DNA from: Prosthecobacter sp.
Lineage (GTDB): Bacteria; Verrucomicrobiota; Verrucomicrobiia; Verrucomicrobiales; Verrucomicrobiaceae
NCBI RefSeq assembly: GCF_034366625.1
Contig: NZ_JAXMIH010000007.1
Coordinates: 1 to 64,000, forward strand
Reading direction: 5' to 3'
DNA: 64,000 nt
Both the position numbers and the translations under genes were made by a program. This document shows positions 25,427 to 34,477 of this stretch, in pieces; the stretch's first letter is position 1; every line of letters starts with the position of its first letter. The notes under the pieces are model-generated. The model did not search any database and was not told the origin of the DNA. It saw only the letters and a list, made by a program, of their open reading frames with translations.

Positions 25427-26161
25427 TCAGGCCCGCTCGAAGGCTTTCATGAGATGCGTGATCTCGTCCTCGATCTCCGCCTTGTCCTCCACCGTCTCGG
25501 CCACTTCCTCGCGCAGCATGTCGCGGAAGCTGTCCAGCAGGCGGGTTAAAGCGGTGCGCAAAGAGCCGGGCGACATGTCGAGGGCGGCGGCGATGGCCTC
25601 ATGATCATGGCCGCGCAGGCTGCCGCCATCCAGCAGCACGGGCTTGAGAGCGTCAAACAGCGCCTGCTTGCCGCGTGCGGCATGCTCGCGCTTCATGCGA
25701 CGCAGGACGTGGCGGATGAGTTCGTGCGCCCATTTGCGCTCAAACAGGCGCTCCGGCGTCTCGTCATCGCTGAGACGCTCGCGCTGGAAACGCTGCTCGG
25801 CGGCAGCGAGGTCCATCTCCTCATCAAGGCTCACATCATGGGCACGTTTGCTTTGGGATGAGTGCCAGCTTGAGAGAAAGCGCGACAAGGCGGTGCCGAG
25901 AAAGCCGCGCAGGCGGCCTTTCTCCTCCTCCGCCGTCTGAAAGGACTCCAGCCGGATGAGCTTGGCCAGGAAATCATGCAGCACGTCCTGCGCGTCGTGA
26001 TGATCGAGTCCGCGTCGGCGGATGTAGCAATAGAGCGGGTAATGATACTGCGCGCACAGTTCGTCCAGCGCCCGGCTCGAGACAGCATCGTCATGGCTGC
26101 GCAGACGAGAGATCAGTGTCCACTGCGTGGTGGGGAAGTGGGCGTTGGGAGTGTCTGCCAT
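25427..26161 (-). CDS. ECF-type RNA polymerase sigma factor (planctomycete/verrucomicrobial clade)
   Basis: A 244-residue sigma-70-family factor with region 2 (DELCAQYHYPLYCYIRRRGLDHHDAQDVLHDF split by region, about residues 33-66) and region 4 (AIAAALDMSPGSLRTALTRLLDSFRDML, about 190-220). The opening FPTTQWTLI is the marker of the ECF clade that is expanded in Planctomycetes and Verrucomicrobia, often paired with membrane kinases. The linker between regions is about 100 residues, longer than in classic ECF proteins but normal for this clade. No anti-sigma factor is adjacent. The C-terminal acidic helix (EEVAETVEDKAEIEDEI) is extra. Targets are unknown. Confidence 0.85.
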   Translation of the reverse strand: MADTPNAHFPTTQWTLISRLRSHDDAVSSRALDELCAQYHYPLYCYIRRRGLDHHDAQDVLHDFLAKLIRLESFQTAEEEKGRLRGFLGTALSRFLSSWHSSQSKRAHDVSLDEEMDLAAAEQRFQRERLSDDETPERLFERKWAHELIRHVLRRMKREHAARGKQALFDALKPVLLDGGSLRGHDHEAIAAALDMSPGSLRTALTRLLDSFRDMLREEVAETVEDKAEIEDEITHLMKAFERA

Positions 26162-26301
26162 GTGAGGGAAATCGGATGCGGCAGGGAAAGCTCATCGGAA
26201 GGATGACAGCCTTCTCGAATCGGACGAGATGCTTCAGAGATTCATCCACGGTTACAGCAGGAACTCTAAAAGATGGCAAGGAGGAAATGATGATCGGAGC
26301 G

Positions 26302-26373
26302 GTCAAGCATCGTCAAGGCAGTCAAGAAGGGCCGCTCTTTGACAACGACTTGACCTCTTGACCACTCCTTGAC
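26302..26373. repeat. cluster of three GTCAAG and three CTTGAC hexamers
   Basis: In the 224-base gap between the divergent ECF and XylR-type genes, GTCAAG occurs at 26302, 26312 and 26321 and its reverse complement CTTGAC at 26349, 26357 and 26368, with an imperfect TTTGAC at 26338. The arrangement is symmetric about 26338, next to the XylR-type start. It could be a multi-site operator or foldable leader. A similar GTCAAG triplet occurs at 45686-45708. The rest of the gap (26162-26301) shows nothing recognisable. Confidence 0.55.
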
Positions 26374-26385
26374 CCATTCTCCCTC

Positions 26386-27537
26386 ATGCCCGCCCGCATT
26401 CCGCAAGTCGCCATCCTCGTCGATACCTCGCGCTCGTATGGGCGTGACATCGTGCGCGGCATCCGGCGCTATGTGGCGGAGCAGGGGCCGTGGTCGTTGT
26501 ATCTGGAGCCGCGGGATCTGCGCAGCAGCTTTCCAGACTGGCTCAAAAACTGGCAGGGCGAGGGCATTCTCTCGCGCACGGTCGATGAGACGATGCTGCG
26601 GCAGCTCAAGGCCACGAAGCTGCCAGTCATCGAGCTGCGCACCACGGTGCTGAAGCATCCGTTTCCGTTTGTCGGCATGGACAACAGCGTCATCGGCGCG
26701 CGTGTGGCCGAGCATTTTCGAAATCGCGGCTTCCAGCGCTTTGCGTGCGTGCTGGACGTGTCCGAGGCCTTCTTCATTGAACGCAGCGAGCGTTTCGTCG
26801 AGGCGGCGGGCGGATTTGGCTTCGACTGTCCGGTGTTTCAATCCAAGCGCATCAATTGGGAGCAGCATCAGCGTGATCTCGTCGCCTGGCTGCGCGAGCT
26901 GCCCAAACCGGCCGGTGTTTTTGCCGTGAACGACCAGCTCGGCTTCTGGGTGCTGGATGCCGCGCGGCGTGCAGGCATCGCCGTTCCGGAGGAACTCGCT
27001 GTCGTGGGCGCGGAGAATGACAACATGCTATGCGAGACCGCCTCTCCGCCGCTTTCCAGCCTGCGGCTGCGTGGGCAGGTCGTCGGTTACGATGCGGCGC
27101 GCATCCTTGACGACTGGATGACGAAGAAGCGCATCCCGAAGCCCGGCGAAAAGCACCTTCACCTGCCCGGCGACATCGTTGTGCGTCAGTCCAGCGACAT
27201 CGTGGCCGTGGAAGATCCGCGCATCGCCGCCGCGCTGCGCTTCATCCGCCAGCATGCCACCGAGGAGGACATCGACGTGCCGCGTGTCGCGCGTGAAGTC
27301 GCGCTGTCACGCACCGTGCTGGAGCGCCGCATGAAAGCGCTCATCGGCCGCAGTCCCGGCGAGGAGATCAACCGCCTGCGCTTTGCTGCGGTGGAGAAAC
27401 TTCTCACGCAGACCGATCTCACGCTCGATGCCATCGCCGCGCGCTGCGGCTTCACGCATCCGCAGTACATGGCCGGAGCCTTTCGGAAGCGGAAGGGGAT
27501 CACGCCCGGCGAGTTTCGGAAGCGTGCGGCGGTGTGA
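26386..27537 (+). CDS. XylR-like AraC-family transcriptional regulator with sugar-binding domain
   Basis: A 383-residue regulator of the XylR type: an N-terminal LacI/periplasmic-binding-like domain (about residues 5-270; VAILVDTSRSYGRDIVRGIRRY, VGMDNSVIGARVAEHF, AVNDQLGFWVLDAARRAGIAVPEELAVVG) joined to a C-terminal AraC double helix-turn-helix (about 283-380; ITPGEFRKR end, DLTLDAIAARCGFTHPQYMAGAF). In E. coli XylR binds xylose and activates xylose genes; in Verrucomicrobia this family is numerous and regulates varied sugar loci. No sugar operon directly adjoins it here, so the ligand is not deducible. The GTCAAG/CTTGAC cluster just upstream is a candidate site. Confidence 0.87.
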   Translation: MPARIPQVAILVDTSRSYGRDIVRGIRRYVAEQGPWSLYLEPRDLRSSFPDWLKNWQGEGILSRTVDETMLRQLKATKLPVIELRTTVLKHPFPFVGMDNSVIGARVAEHFRNRGFQRFACVLDVSEAFFIERSERFVEAAGGFGFDCPVFQSKRINWEQHQRDLVAWLRELPKPAGVFAVNDQLGFWVLDAARRAGIAVPEELAVVGAENDNMLCETASPPLSSLRLRGQVVGYDAARILDDWMTKKRIPKPGEKHLHLPGDIVVRQSSDIVAVEDPRIAAALRFIRQHATEEDIDVPRVAREVALSRTVLERRMKALIGRSPGEEINRLRFAAVEKLLTQTDLTLDAIAARCGFTHPQYMAGAFRKRKGITPGEFRKRAAV

Positions 27538-27749
27538 GGCTGCCACGAAAACCAGCCTGTCTAGGAATCGTGTCCCATGAGAAATGAATCTGAACCGACA
27601 AACCAGGGTGAGCAGCACCCGATGCAAGGATGAAGCCTTCACCACGAGCTTGCGCGTCTGTGCGCCAGACGGACACGCCCGTGTGTGAGATTGCTTTACG
27701 CGGATTTCGTGTGTTTCGTGGGCTCATTCAACGACGTCCGTCCCCGATC

Positions 27750-28157
27750 ATGCCCGAGCCTGTCCTGACCCAGCGTGCTGACAAGTACCTGCATCACATT
27801 CGCGTCTTCAAAACGCGAACCATCGCCACGCAAGCCTGCGCACGTGGCAATGTGACGATCGGGGGCCAGCCGGTGAAGGCGTCGCGGGATCTGAAGCCGA
27901 ACGATGTGCTGGAAGTCGAGCGCGGCGACCTGCGGCTCAAGCTGCGCGTCATCGCCTTTTCACCCCAGCGCCTCGGCGCATCCCGTGTGCCGGAGTTCAG
28001 CGAAGACCTCACGCCGCCGGAGTGCTACCAAAAGGCGGCGGAGCTGAGACGCGAACGCTTGCTGATCACTCCGCGCGCGCATGAGATGGTCGCGAAGCCG
28101 GACAAGAAGCAACTGCGGGAACTGCGGAAGTTTTGGGAGGAGCAGGGAGATGCATGA
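27750..28157 (+). CDS. S4-domain RNA-binding protein, Hsp15-like
   Basis: A 135-residue protein with an N-terminal S4 RNA-binding domain (about 4-60: RADKYLHHIRVFKTRTIATQACARGNVTIGG...VKASRDLKPNDVLEV), followed by a basic tail with a C-terminal KPDKKQLRELRKF helix. The layout resembles Hsp15/HslR, which in E. coli recovers stalled 50S subunits carrying nascent chains. The ATG at 27750 is chosen because the 40 residues encoded before it have no similarity to the family and the domain begins right after it. The 212-base gap upstream (27538-27749) holds nothing I recognise. A perfect 12-bp hairpin follows the stop. Confidence 0.87.
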   Translation: MPEPVLTQRADKYLHHIRVFKTRTIATQACARGNVTIGGQPVKASRDLKPNDVLEVERGDLRLKLRVIAFSPQRLGASRVPEFSEDLTPPECYQKAAELRRERLLITPRAHEMVAKPDKKQLRELRKFWEEQGDA

Positions 28158-28160
28158 GTG

Positions 28161-28188
28161 CGTTGTTCACGCTTCAGCGTGAACAACG
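28161..28188. terminator. perfect 12-bp hairpin between convergent genes
   Basis: CGTTGTTCACGC (28161-28172) and GCGTGAACAACG (28177-28188) pair perfectly around the tetraloop TTCA, just after the S4-protein stop and ten bases before the stop of the convergent sulfatase gene. No T-run follows on either strand, so termination efficiency is uncertain. Confidence 0.55.
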
Positions 28189-28198
28189 TGCCGAGGAT

Positions 28199-29833
28199 TC
28201 ACTCGGCCTTCGCCTTGCCTTTGCCCTTCTTGCCCTTGCCTTGCTGGCTGGTCTTCGTGTCCTGCGTAAACGGCGCATGCTCAAACGGCACTGGATCGGC
28301 GGTGACACGCGGATCGCCGACAGCCTTGAGCTTCGTCATCAGTTCTGCGGCCATCTTTGCCTTCACCTCGGCGTAGCCCGGCTCGGCGGCAACGTTGATC
28401 ATCTGCGCGGGGTCTTTGCTGAGGTCGTAGAGCTCTTCCTGCGGACGTTTGGCGAAGGCGTAGTCGAAGTGCCACTTGTACTGCGAATCGTTGCGATGCG
28501 CGATGAGCCAGGCCTTCGCGGGTGAGGAATCCATGTCCGGGAAGGCCTCATAGGTGTTGTTTTCGAGCGCGTCTTGAGCGGGCGTGAAGCTGTCGGTCAG
28601 ATTCTTGTAGTCTCCCATAGGCATGCGCTCGGGTTTGAAGTTGTGGATGTAGAGGATGCCGTCTTTGCGCAGCGCGCGCTGTGGGTAGGGCAGGTTGCCC
28701 TCGCGGGCGATGCTCACATGCCGCTCTCGGCCAGTGATGACGTAATCGCGTTCTGTCTCGACCTGGCCGGATTTGCCGGACTTCATGACGCTGACGATGC
28801 TTTTGCCGTTCACACCGGGCGGAATCGTCGCGCCGCCGATTTCCATGAAGGTGGGCGACAGGTCCATGAGATTCACAAAGTCGTCGATGAAACGCCCGCC
28901 GGGCTGCCCGGGCCAGCGAATCGCCAGCGTGACGTTCACGCCGAAGTCATAGAGGTTGCATTTGCCGCCGGGGAAGCCGGGTGCGCCGTGATCGCCGCTG
29001 ATGACGATGACGGTGTTGTCGAGTTCGCCTGCTTCTTCGAGTTGTTTCACCAAAACGCCCACCTGCGCGTCGAAGGCCTGGATTTCGCCGAGGTAGCTGG
29101 CGAAGTCCTCGCGGAACTCCGGCACGTCCGGCAGATGCTTCGGCAGTTTGCCCTTCAAATCATCGGGATTGATGCCCCACAGCGCCTGTCCGCTTCCTTT
29201 GATCCACTTGCGATGCACATTCGTCGGCCCATGCCAGAACAGGAACGGAGTGTTCTTGGGTCGTGCGGTGAGGAAGCTGGCAAAATTGCCATGCACCTCG
29301 TCATACATCAGTTGCTTGGCCGCATCGAGCGCCGTGCCGCCTGCGACGAGCTTCGTGACCTCCTCGGAGAAGTTGTTGAAGCGCCCGCCGGATTTCTGAT
29401 ACGCGTGCGCCTGCCCGCCGAAGGGAGCATCCGCCGGATCGCCCGGGCTCCACACCTTGAAGGCCTTGCCGATGTGGTAGCCCTGGTCCTTCAGCAGCAG
29501 CGGAAAGCTCGGAATCGCCGGATCCCACACCGCGCCGTTCAAGATGGCCGCGCGTCCCGTGTTGAAGAAGTAGCGTCCGGAAAGCAAGGCACTGCGGCAA
29601 GGCGTGCAGCTCGGCGCATTCACATAGGCACGGCGGAACAGCGCGCCTTCGCGGGCGATGCGGTCGATGTTCGGTGTCTTCACCACCTGATTCGGCGACG
29701 GAAACTTCTCATGCTCCGCGTAGATGCTCGCGTAGCGGCCCCAGTCGTCCGCAAAGCAGAACAGGATGTTCAACGGCTTCTCAGCGGCAGGACTGAGCGT
29801 GGCAAGGGCAAGGAGGCAAAGCAGGATTCGCAT
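28199..29833 (-). CDS. secreted sulfatase (formylglycine-type arylsulfatase family)
   Basis: A 544-residue exported sulfatase. Signal peptide about residues 1-17. Metal-binding aspartates lie in FCFADDWGR (Asp29, Asp30), and the modification motif is SCTPCRSALLSGR, i.e. C-T-P-C-R with Cys76 as the residue to be oxidised to formylglycine; Cys instead of Ser at the fourth place is common in Planctomycetes and Verrucomicrobia. A second metal/substrate cluster is VISGDHGAPGF. The C-terminus ends in a lysine/glycine tail (KGKGKKGKGKAKAE-like). Likely removes sulfate from an algal or host glycan, but the substrate class cannot be read from sequence. It stands alone between divergent and convergent neighbours. 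Confidence 0.92.
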   Translation of the reverse strand: MRILLCLLALATLSPAAEKPLNILFCFADDWGRYASIYAEHEKFPSPNQVVKTPNIDRIAREGALFRRAYVNAPSCTPCRSALLSGRYFFNTGRAAILNGAVWDPAIPSFPLLLKDQGYHIGKAFKVWSPGDPADAPFGGQAHAYQKSGGRFNNFSEEVTKLVAGGTALDAAKQLMYDEVHGNFASFLTARPKNTPFLFWHGPTNVHRKWIKGSGQALWGINPDDLKGKLPKHLPDVPEFREDFASYLGEIQAFDAQVGVLVKQLEEAGELDNTVIVISGDHGAPGFPGGKCNLYDFGVNVTLAIRWPGQPGGRFIDDFVNLMDLSPTFMEIGGATIPPGVNGKSIVSVMKSGKSGQVETERDYVITGRERHVSIAREGNLPYPQRALRKDGILYIHNFKPERMPMGDYKNLTDSFTPAQDALENNTYEAFPDMDSSPAKAWLIAHRNDSQYKWHFDYAFAKRPQEELYDLSKDPAQMINVAAEPGYAEVKAKMAAELMTKLKAVGDPRVTADPVPFEHAPFTQDTKTSQQGKGKKGKGKAKAE

Positions 29834-29894
29834 GGCCGCACCTTAACGACGGCCCGGTTGCCGAACCTTCGACAAAAATGGTCGCAAACTCCCC

Positions 29895-30242
29895 ATGGAC
29901 ACGCCGTCGTCTGCTGAGCAAGCATCTCTCATGCTCCATTCCCTGCTCGACACCACGAAAGTCATCCACACCGTCGAAATCGCAGGCGCCACCTATGAAC
30001 TCTGCGCCGAGGCCGTCGCCAATCATGACCGACATGGCAACCAGCTCACCGTGAACCTGCGTGCTTTCCTCCGCGCCATGCGGCAGGACCACATCGGCGA
30101 AACCGCCGTTCCCGTCTGGTTGCCGCCGCCGCAGTCCATCACCGAGCATGTCGATGCCGGGGAGGCGCACGAACTGGCGAACGATGTTTTCTCGAGCTGG
30201 TGTCACAAGGTGGCGGACGCGGCCCCTCCCGCTGAGGTCTGA
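29895..30242 (+). CDS. hypothetical protein, 115 residues
   Basis: No family is recognised. The product has no signal peptide or membrane segment, with mixed charged and aliphatic residues and a proline run (VWLPPPQS) near residue 75; predicted mainly helical. It starts 61 bases from the divergent sulfatase and its stop is followed 57 bases later by the NodT-like gene. The codon choice (G/C-rich third positions) matches its neighbours, which is the main support for coding. Confidence 0.5.
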   Translation: MDTPSSAEQASLMLHSLLDTTKVIHTVEIAGATYELCAEAVANHDRHGNQLTVNLRAFLRAMRQDHIGETAVPVWLPPPQSITEHVDAGEAHELANDVFSSWCHKVADAAPPAEV

Positions 30243-30299
30243 GCGAAGGTGTTTCTTGGTGGTTGCGCGTGAAAGGTTTCACCGCATGAATGCACGCGC

Positions 30300-31706
30300 A
30301 TGAACAACCTGAGAATCCTCTGCCTCACGACATCGTTGACGCTCGCCTCCTGCAACGTCGGGCCGAATTTCAAGCTGCCTGAGGTGCTGATGCCGACCCA
30401 TTGGAAAAATGGCGGACGTGCGAGTACGGCGGACATTCCCGTTCCGGGCGAGTGGTGGAAGCTGTTTGGCTCCTCGGAACTCAACCGGCTGGTGGATCAG
30501 GCGCTGGAGGGCAACCAGGAGCTACGTGGCGCCCTGGCCCGGGTGGAGACGGCGCGTGCTCTCGTCGGCACACAGCAGGCGGACTGGTTCCCGCAGCTCA
30601 GCATGAAGAATGCCATGGCTTATGAGCGTCTGTCACAGATCTCGTTTGGCGCGAACCTGCCGGCGGGGATAACGCTGCCGGAAACGCAGCGCCGTCGCTT
30701 TCAAAACTTCCTGGAACTGGGCTGGGAGTTCGACCTGTGGGGGCGTGTGCGTCGTGGCGTGGAGGCTTCCCGCGCCTCGCAGTTTGCCGCGATCGAAACG
30801 CTCTCCGCACAGCGCCTGACCCTCGCGGCGGAAGTGGCGCGGTTGTATTTCCTGACGCATTCGCTGGACCGGCAGATGCAGGTCGTGCGCAGCACGCAGA
30901 CCTGGCGTGAGGAGGCCGTCAAATTGCAGGAGTCACGCTTCAAAGGCGGTCTGGCGAACGAAATGGATGTGGCGCGTGCCACCACGGAGCTGGAACTCGC
31001 ACGCAACGATTACGCCGTGCTGGAACGTCAGCGTGGCAATGCCGAAAATGCGCTGGCCGTCATCTGCGGTGAGATCCCATCGACCTTCCGCATTGCCAGC
31101 AGCGCGAACCTGCCATCGCCGCCAAAAGTGCCCGGCGGACTGCCTTCCACGCTGCTGCAACGGCGCCCCGACATCCGTGCGGCAGAGCAGAAGATGCGCG
31201 AGGCGAACGCCAAGGTCGGTGTGTCCAAGGCGGCGTTCTTTCCGGCGTTCAGCATCGTTGGCAGCGGCGGTCTGGAGAGCATCGGAGCGGCGCATTTCTA
31301 TGATTCGCGCAGCAGGGTGCTCACCATCGGCCCCAGCATGACGCTGCCGATGTTCCAAGGCGGCAGGCTGCGTGCCAATTTGAAGGCGAGCAAGGCCGCT
31401 TACGATGAGACACTGGCCGGTTACCGCCAGAGCATCCTCGTCGCCCTCCAGGAAGTCGAAGACAGCATGCTCGACGCCCGTGCGTACGCCAAGCAGGCCA
31501 CGGCGCTTGATGCGGCCATTGCCTCTTCCCAGGAGACGCAGCGGCTGGCCGAATTGCGCTATCAGAAAGGCCTGGCGAGTTACTTTGATGTCGTGGATGC
31601 GAACCGCACCGTGCTGAATGCGAAGCTGCTCGCCGCACAGGTCGAGGGCCAGCGCCTCATCGCCACCGTGGCGATGCTCAAGGCGCTCGGCGGCGGGTGG
31701 AAGTGA
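30300..31706 (+). CDS. NodT/OprM-family outer-membrane efflux lipoprotein
   Basis: A 468-residue TolC-superfamily protein. A lipoprotein signal ends at Cys18 (TLASC), followed by the family opening NVGPNFKLPE and WWKLFGSSELNRLVDQALEGNQELR. Two repeats of the outer-membrane efflux domain are visible (about 60-255 and 270-465), with LQRRPDIRAAEQKMREANAKVGVSKAAFFP-type text in the second, a diagnostic NodT motif. It would form the trimeric outer-membrane exit duct of an RND or ABC efflux pump. No inner-membrane pump or adaptor gene is next to it, so it must work with components encoded elsewhere. Confidence 0.92.
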   Translation: MNNLRILCLTTSLTLASCNVGPNFKLPEVLMPTHWKNGGRASTADIPVPGEWWKLFGSSELNRLVDQALEGNQELRGALARVETARALVGTQQADWFPQLSMKNAMAYERLSQISFGANLPAGITLPETQRRRFQNFLELGWEFDLWGRVRRGVEASRASQFAAIETLSAQRLTLAAEVARLYFLTHSLDRQMQVVRSTQTWREEAVKLQESRFKGGLANEMDVARATTELELARNDYAVLERQRGNAENALAVICGEIPSTFRIASSANLPSPPKVPGGLPSTLLQRRPDIRAAEQKMREANAKVGVSKAAFFPAFSIVGSGGLESIGAAHFYDSRSRVLTIGPSMTLPMFQGGRLRANLKASKAAYDETLAGYRQSILVALQEVEDSMLDARAYAKQATALDAAIASSQETQRLAELRYQKGLASYFDVVDANRTVLNAKLLAAQVEGQRLIATVAMLKALGGGWK

Positions 31707-31737
31707 GTTTGGAGGTCAGGGGTTATATGAGTTAAGG

Positions 31738-31774
31738 GTTATGAGTTAGGGGCTCTGTTCACCTAACCCATAAC
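31738..31774. terminator. hairpin between convergent genes
   Basis: GTTATGAGTTAGG (31738-31750) pairs with CCTAACCCATAAC (31762-31774) with a single mismatch and an 11-base loop, in the 90-base gap between the NodT-like gene and the convergent DUF3604 gene. The surrounding bases repeat the words GTTA and TAACTTCT, so the region is also of low complexity. Confidence 0.5.
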
Positions 31775-31796
31775 TTCTAACTTCTCCCCACAGCCC

Positions 31797-34397
31797 TTAC
31801 TTCACCTGCACCCACACCGGCGATGACCACGCCATGTTGCCGTCCACCTGCTCCACCCGGAGGTAGTAACGGTTTTCTCCGGCGATGGTCGTTTCATCGG
31901 TGAAGCTTTGCTCGAAGGTCTTGGCGTTCGGCTCCCACTGCTGATGATTCTTCTCGTTGCGCACGAGGGTGACGCGTTTGATGGCGGCGGTGCCGTCGAT
32001 GCTGAATTTGAGGACGGGTTTGCCGGTGACGGCGATCTCGGTGCCGAGGAGTTTGTCGTTGCAGGTGAACTCGACGAAAATCTTGTCGGTGGCGGCGATG
32101 GTGCGGCGGGCGTTGAGGCCCTCGATGATGCCTTCGCGGGTGAAATCCTTCACATAGACTCCGCCGTAGCTGGTGTGCGTGCTGATGTGGTCGCTGTTCG
32201 CCCACACGCCGAGTTTGTGGCCGAGTTCGAGCGCATGTTGATACACGCCGTTGTTTTTCTCGGTGAAACTGCGAATCGGTTCACCGACGACAGGCTTGCC
32301 GATCACCGTGGAGGAGTGGTTGTAGTCCTCGCCAACACGCAGGCCGACGGTGGGCTGCGGGGCGTTGAGACCTTCGTAACTGACGCGCGCGCCTTGATAG
32401 ATCTCGATCACGTTTTCGACGCGGTGGTCGATCGGCGGGATCTGATCCCAGTCGGTGCCCATGCCGGTCGCGCCGGTGTGGGAGATGGCAGTGACGGGCT
32501 TGCCGTAGCGCGTGAGCACGTCCCACAGCTCGGTGGGGTGCAGTTCGGGCGTGCCTTCGGTCTTCACGGGGAAAATCTTCTGCCAGGGCGAATCGACGTA
32601 GTTCTTCCGCTGGATGTACACGATGGGCCCGCCGCGCTGGGCGAAGACCATGTTGCGATGGCCAAAGGGCCACTTCTGCTCGCGCTCATACGCATACATG
32701 CTGGTGAAGAAACCGGGCGCGTAAAACACATCGACCATCTTCTGGTTCAGCCACCACTCGTAGGGGTGATAAATCTTCGCGATGTCCGTGTGGTCGCTGG
32801 TGCCGAGGGTGTCGAGCTTGCCCATGTCGATGGCGTAGCGGAACTGCTCCAGCACGCAGCCGTCGTTGGCGGTGATGCAGTTGGAAATGTCGGTGTGGCG
32901 GTGGTAGTCGCCCCAGTAGAGCTTGTAGGTCACGCCGTCGTGCGTCCAGGTGTGGCGGTCATGGTGGTCACGCTCGGGCGTGACGGGATTGATGTAGGCG
33001 GGGAAGAGCTCGTGGGCTTTGGGCGCTGGTGCGGCGACGAGCGGCACATCCAAATCGGTGGCGACTTTGGCGAGATGGATGCCGGCGGTTTGATGGAGCT
33101 TGGAACTGCGCAGATCACTCGGCCAGGCGATCCACAAACTGCCATCCTTGCCGAGAGCGTGCACGGTTTGGCGATCCTGCGAGTAAACGCTGCCGGGGAT
33201 GGCGAAGGGCTTCGTCCACTGCTTCGTCGCGGCATCGTAACGTGTGAGGCCGATGCGCCAGCAGTAGGCTTTGAAGTAGCGCACGGTCAGCCACGGGCGG
33301 CCTGCGGCATCGAGCATGAGGTGCGGCAGATTCAGCGCGGCGACTTCATTCGGTGGCGGCTGATTGCTTTTCTTTTTCGGCTCGGCGGCTTTCGCCTTCG
33401 CTTTGGCCTCGGCCTTTGCCTTCGCTTTGGGATTGTTGCCACGCGGAGCGGCGGCTTTCGCAGGCTGTGGGCCGGGGAGCTCGTCGAAGAGAGTGTCAGG
33501 AGAGGTCAATTCATCCAGTTTGCCGCTCGCGAGATCGAGATAGGCCACCACCGTGTCTTTGCGGCCATTGAGGCCTTGCAGGCGGCCATGGGCGCGCATG
33601 TCGAGGCCCCACTGCTGATTGCCGCGTTCGCACGCCAGCCAGATGCCCTGGCCGTCTTTCGCGCCGACGGCCGAGACGCGGCCTTCGTAACGATCTGTCG
33701 CGATAAGCTGCTTCGTGCCGCCGACCAGCAGGTCTGCGCTGATCTTCGTGGCGTAAAGGTTGAATTCATTGCCGCGTGACGAATCAAAGAGCACCCACGC
33801 ATCCGCGCCCGCAAACGCCACGCACGGCTCCCAATCGCCCCCGGCGTCCTTGGTGATCTGGATCTCGTCCGACCACGCTTTCTTCTTCGCCTCAAACACG
33901 CGGCAGAACACATCACCCAGCATGCCGCGCATGCCCTGCCAGACGACCCAGACGTTCCCGGCGTGATCGGTGGTCGCCTTGGCAAAGGCATTGCCACCGT
34001 TCGGCGAACTGGCGAGCGTGGTTATCGCGCCATCGAGCTTGCCTTCGCGAATGGATGCCGTCTTCAGCTCCATGAGGTCTTTGCCGTTCACCTGGGACCA
34101 CACCACATGCAGCGTGCCGTTGCCATCGGCGGCGATGGCGGGCTGATGGATGATGCCCGGCTCGCCAATCGTCAGCACGGAGGTCAAAGCCTCGCTCGAG
34201 GCCTGGGCGAGGTGCAGGGTGTCCTGCTGGCCGTCCCACTCGACGTAAGCGACCCAAGGAACGCCCTTGGCATCGACGCAGAGGGTGGGGAAGTCGGATT
34301 GTTTGCCGCTCTCTCGAAGAGCGAGCGGCTTCGGCAGCAGATCCTGGCCGAAGGTGGCGGAGGCAATGACCGCGAGGAGGCTGAGGGTGCGAAACAT
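31797..34397 (-). CDS. secreted DUF3604 (PHP-like) protein
   Basis: A large exported protein, 866 residues from ATG 34397, where a signal peptide begins (FRTLSLLAVIASATFG). The N-terminal half looks like a repetitive beta-propeller (PTLCVDAKGVPWVAYVEWDG, PAIAADGNGTLHVVWSQ). A Lys/Ala-rich linker (KAKAKAEAKAKAKA, about residue 325) follows. The C-terminal half is DUF3604, whose PHP-like metal sites are visible as YWGDYHRHTDIS, TSDHTD, ISHTGATG and ANSDHIS. DUF3604 proteins are abundant in Verrucomicrobia and Planctomycetes; a metal-dependent hydrolase activity is likely from the histidines, but no substrate is established. The longer frame to 34463 adds residues before the signal peptide. Confidence 0.85.
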   Translation of the reverse strand: MFRTLSLLAVIASATFGQDLLPKPLALRESGKQSDFPTLCVDAKGVPWVAYVEWDGQQDTLHLAQASSEALTSVLTIGEPGIIHQPAIAADGNGTLHVVWSQVNGKDLMELKTASIREGKLDGAITTLASSPNGGNAFAKATTDHAGNVWVVWQGMRGMLGDVFCRVFEAKKKAWSDEIQITKDAGGDWEPCVAFAGADAWVLFDSSRGNEFNLYATKISADLLVGGTKQLIATDRYEGRVSAVGAKDGQGIWLACERGNQQWGLDMRAHGRLQGLNGRKDTVVAYLDLASGKLDELTSPDTLFDELPGPQPAKAAAPRGNNPKAKAKAEAKAKAKAAEPKKKSNQPPPNEVAALNLPHLMLDAAGRPWLTVRYFKAYCWRIGLTRYDAATKQWTKPFAIPGSVYSQDRQTVHALGKDGSLWIAWPSDLRSSKLHQTAGIHLAKVATDLDVPLVAAPAPKAHELFPAYINPVTPERDHHDRHTWTHDGVTYKLYWGDYHRHTDISNCITANDGCVLEQFRYAIDMGKLDTLGTSDHTDIAKIYHPYEWWLNQKMVDVFYAPGFFTSMYAYEREQKWPFGHRNMVFAQRGGPIVYIQRKNYVDSPWQKIFPVKTEGTPELHPTELWDVLTRYGKPVTAISHTGATGMGTDWDQIPPIDHRVENVIEIYQGARVSYEGLNAPQPTVGLRVGEDYNHSSTVIGKPVVGEPIRSFTEKNNGVYQHALELGHKLGVWANSDHISTHTSYGGVYVKDFTREGIIEGLNARRTIAATDKIFVEFTCNDKLLGTEIAVTGKPVLKFSIDGTAAIKRVTLVRNEKNHQQWEPNAKTFEQSFTDETTIAGENRYYLRVEQVDGNMAWSSPVWVQVK

Positions 34398-34477
34398 GCG
34401 GCTGTAAACATTCTGTTTGCCGATTCCTTTCATGCAGCGATGGAAACCGACCACCTCAACCAATCCCGACCTTCGCC

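Noticed and set aside
31908..33779. 623-codon plus-strand frame
   Set aside because: Antisense to the DUF3604 gene, whose metal motifs are convincing; the frame has no recognisable domain.
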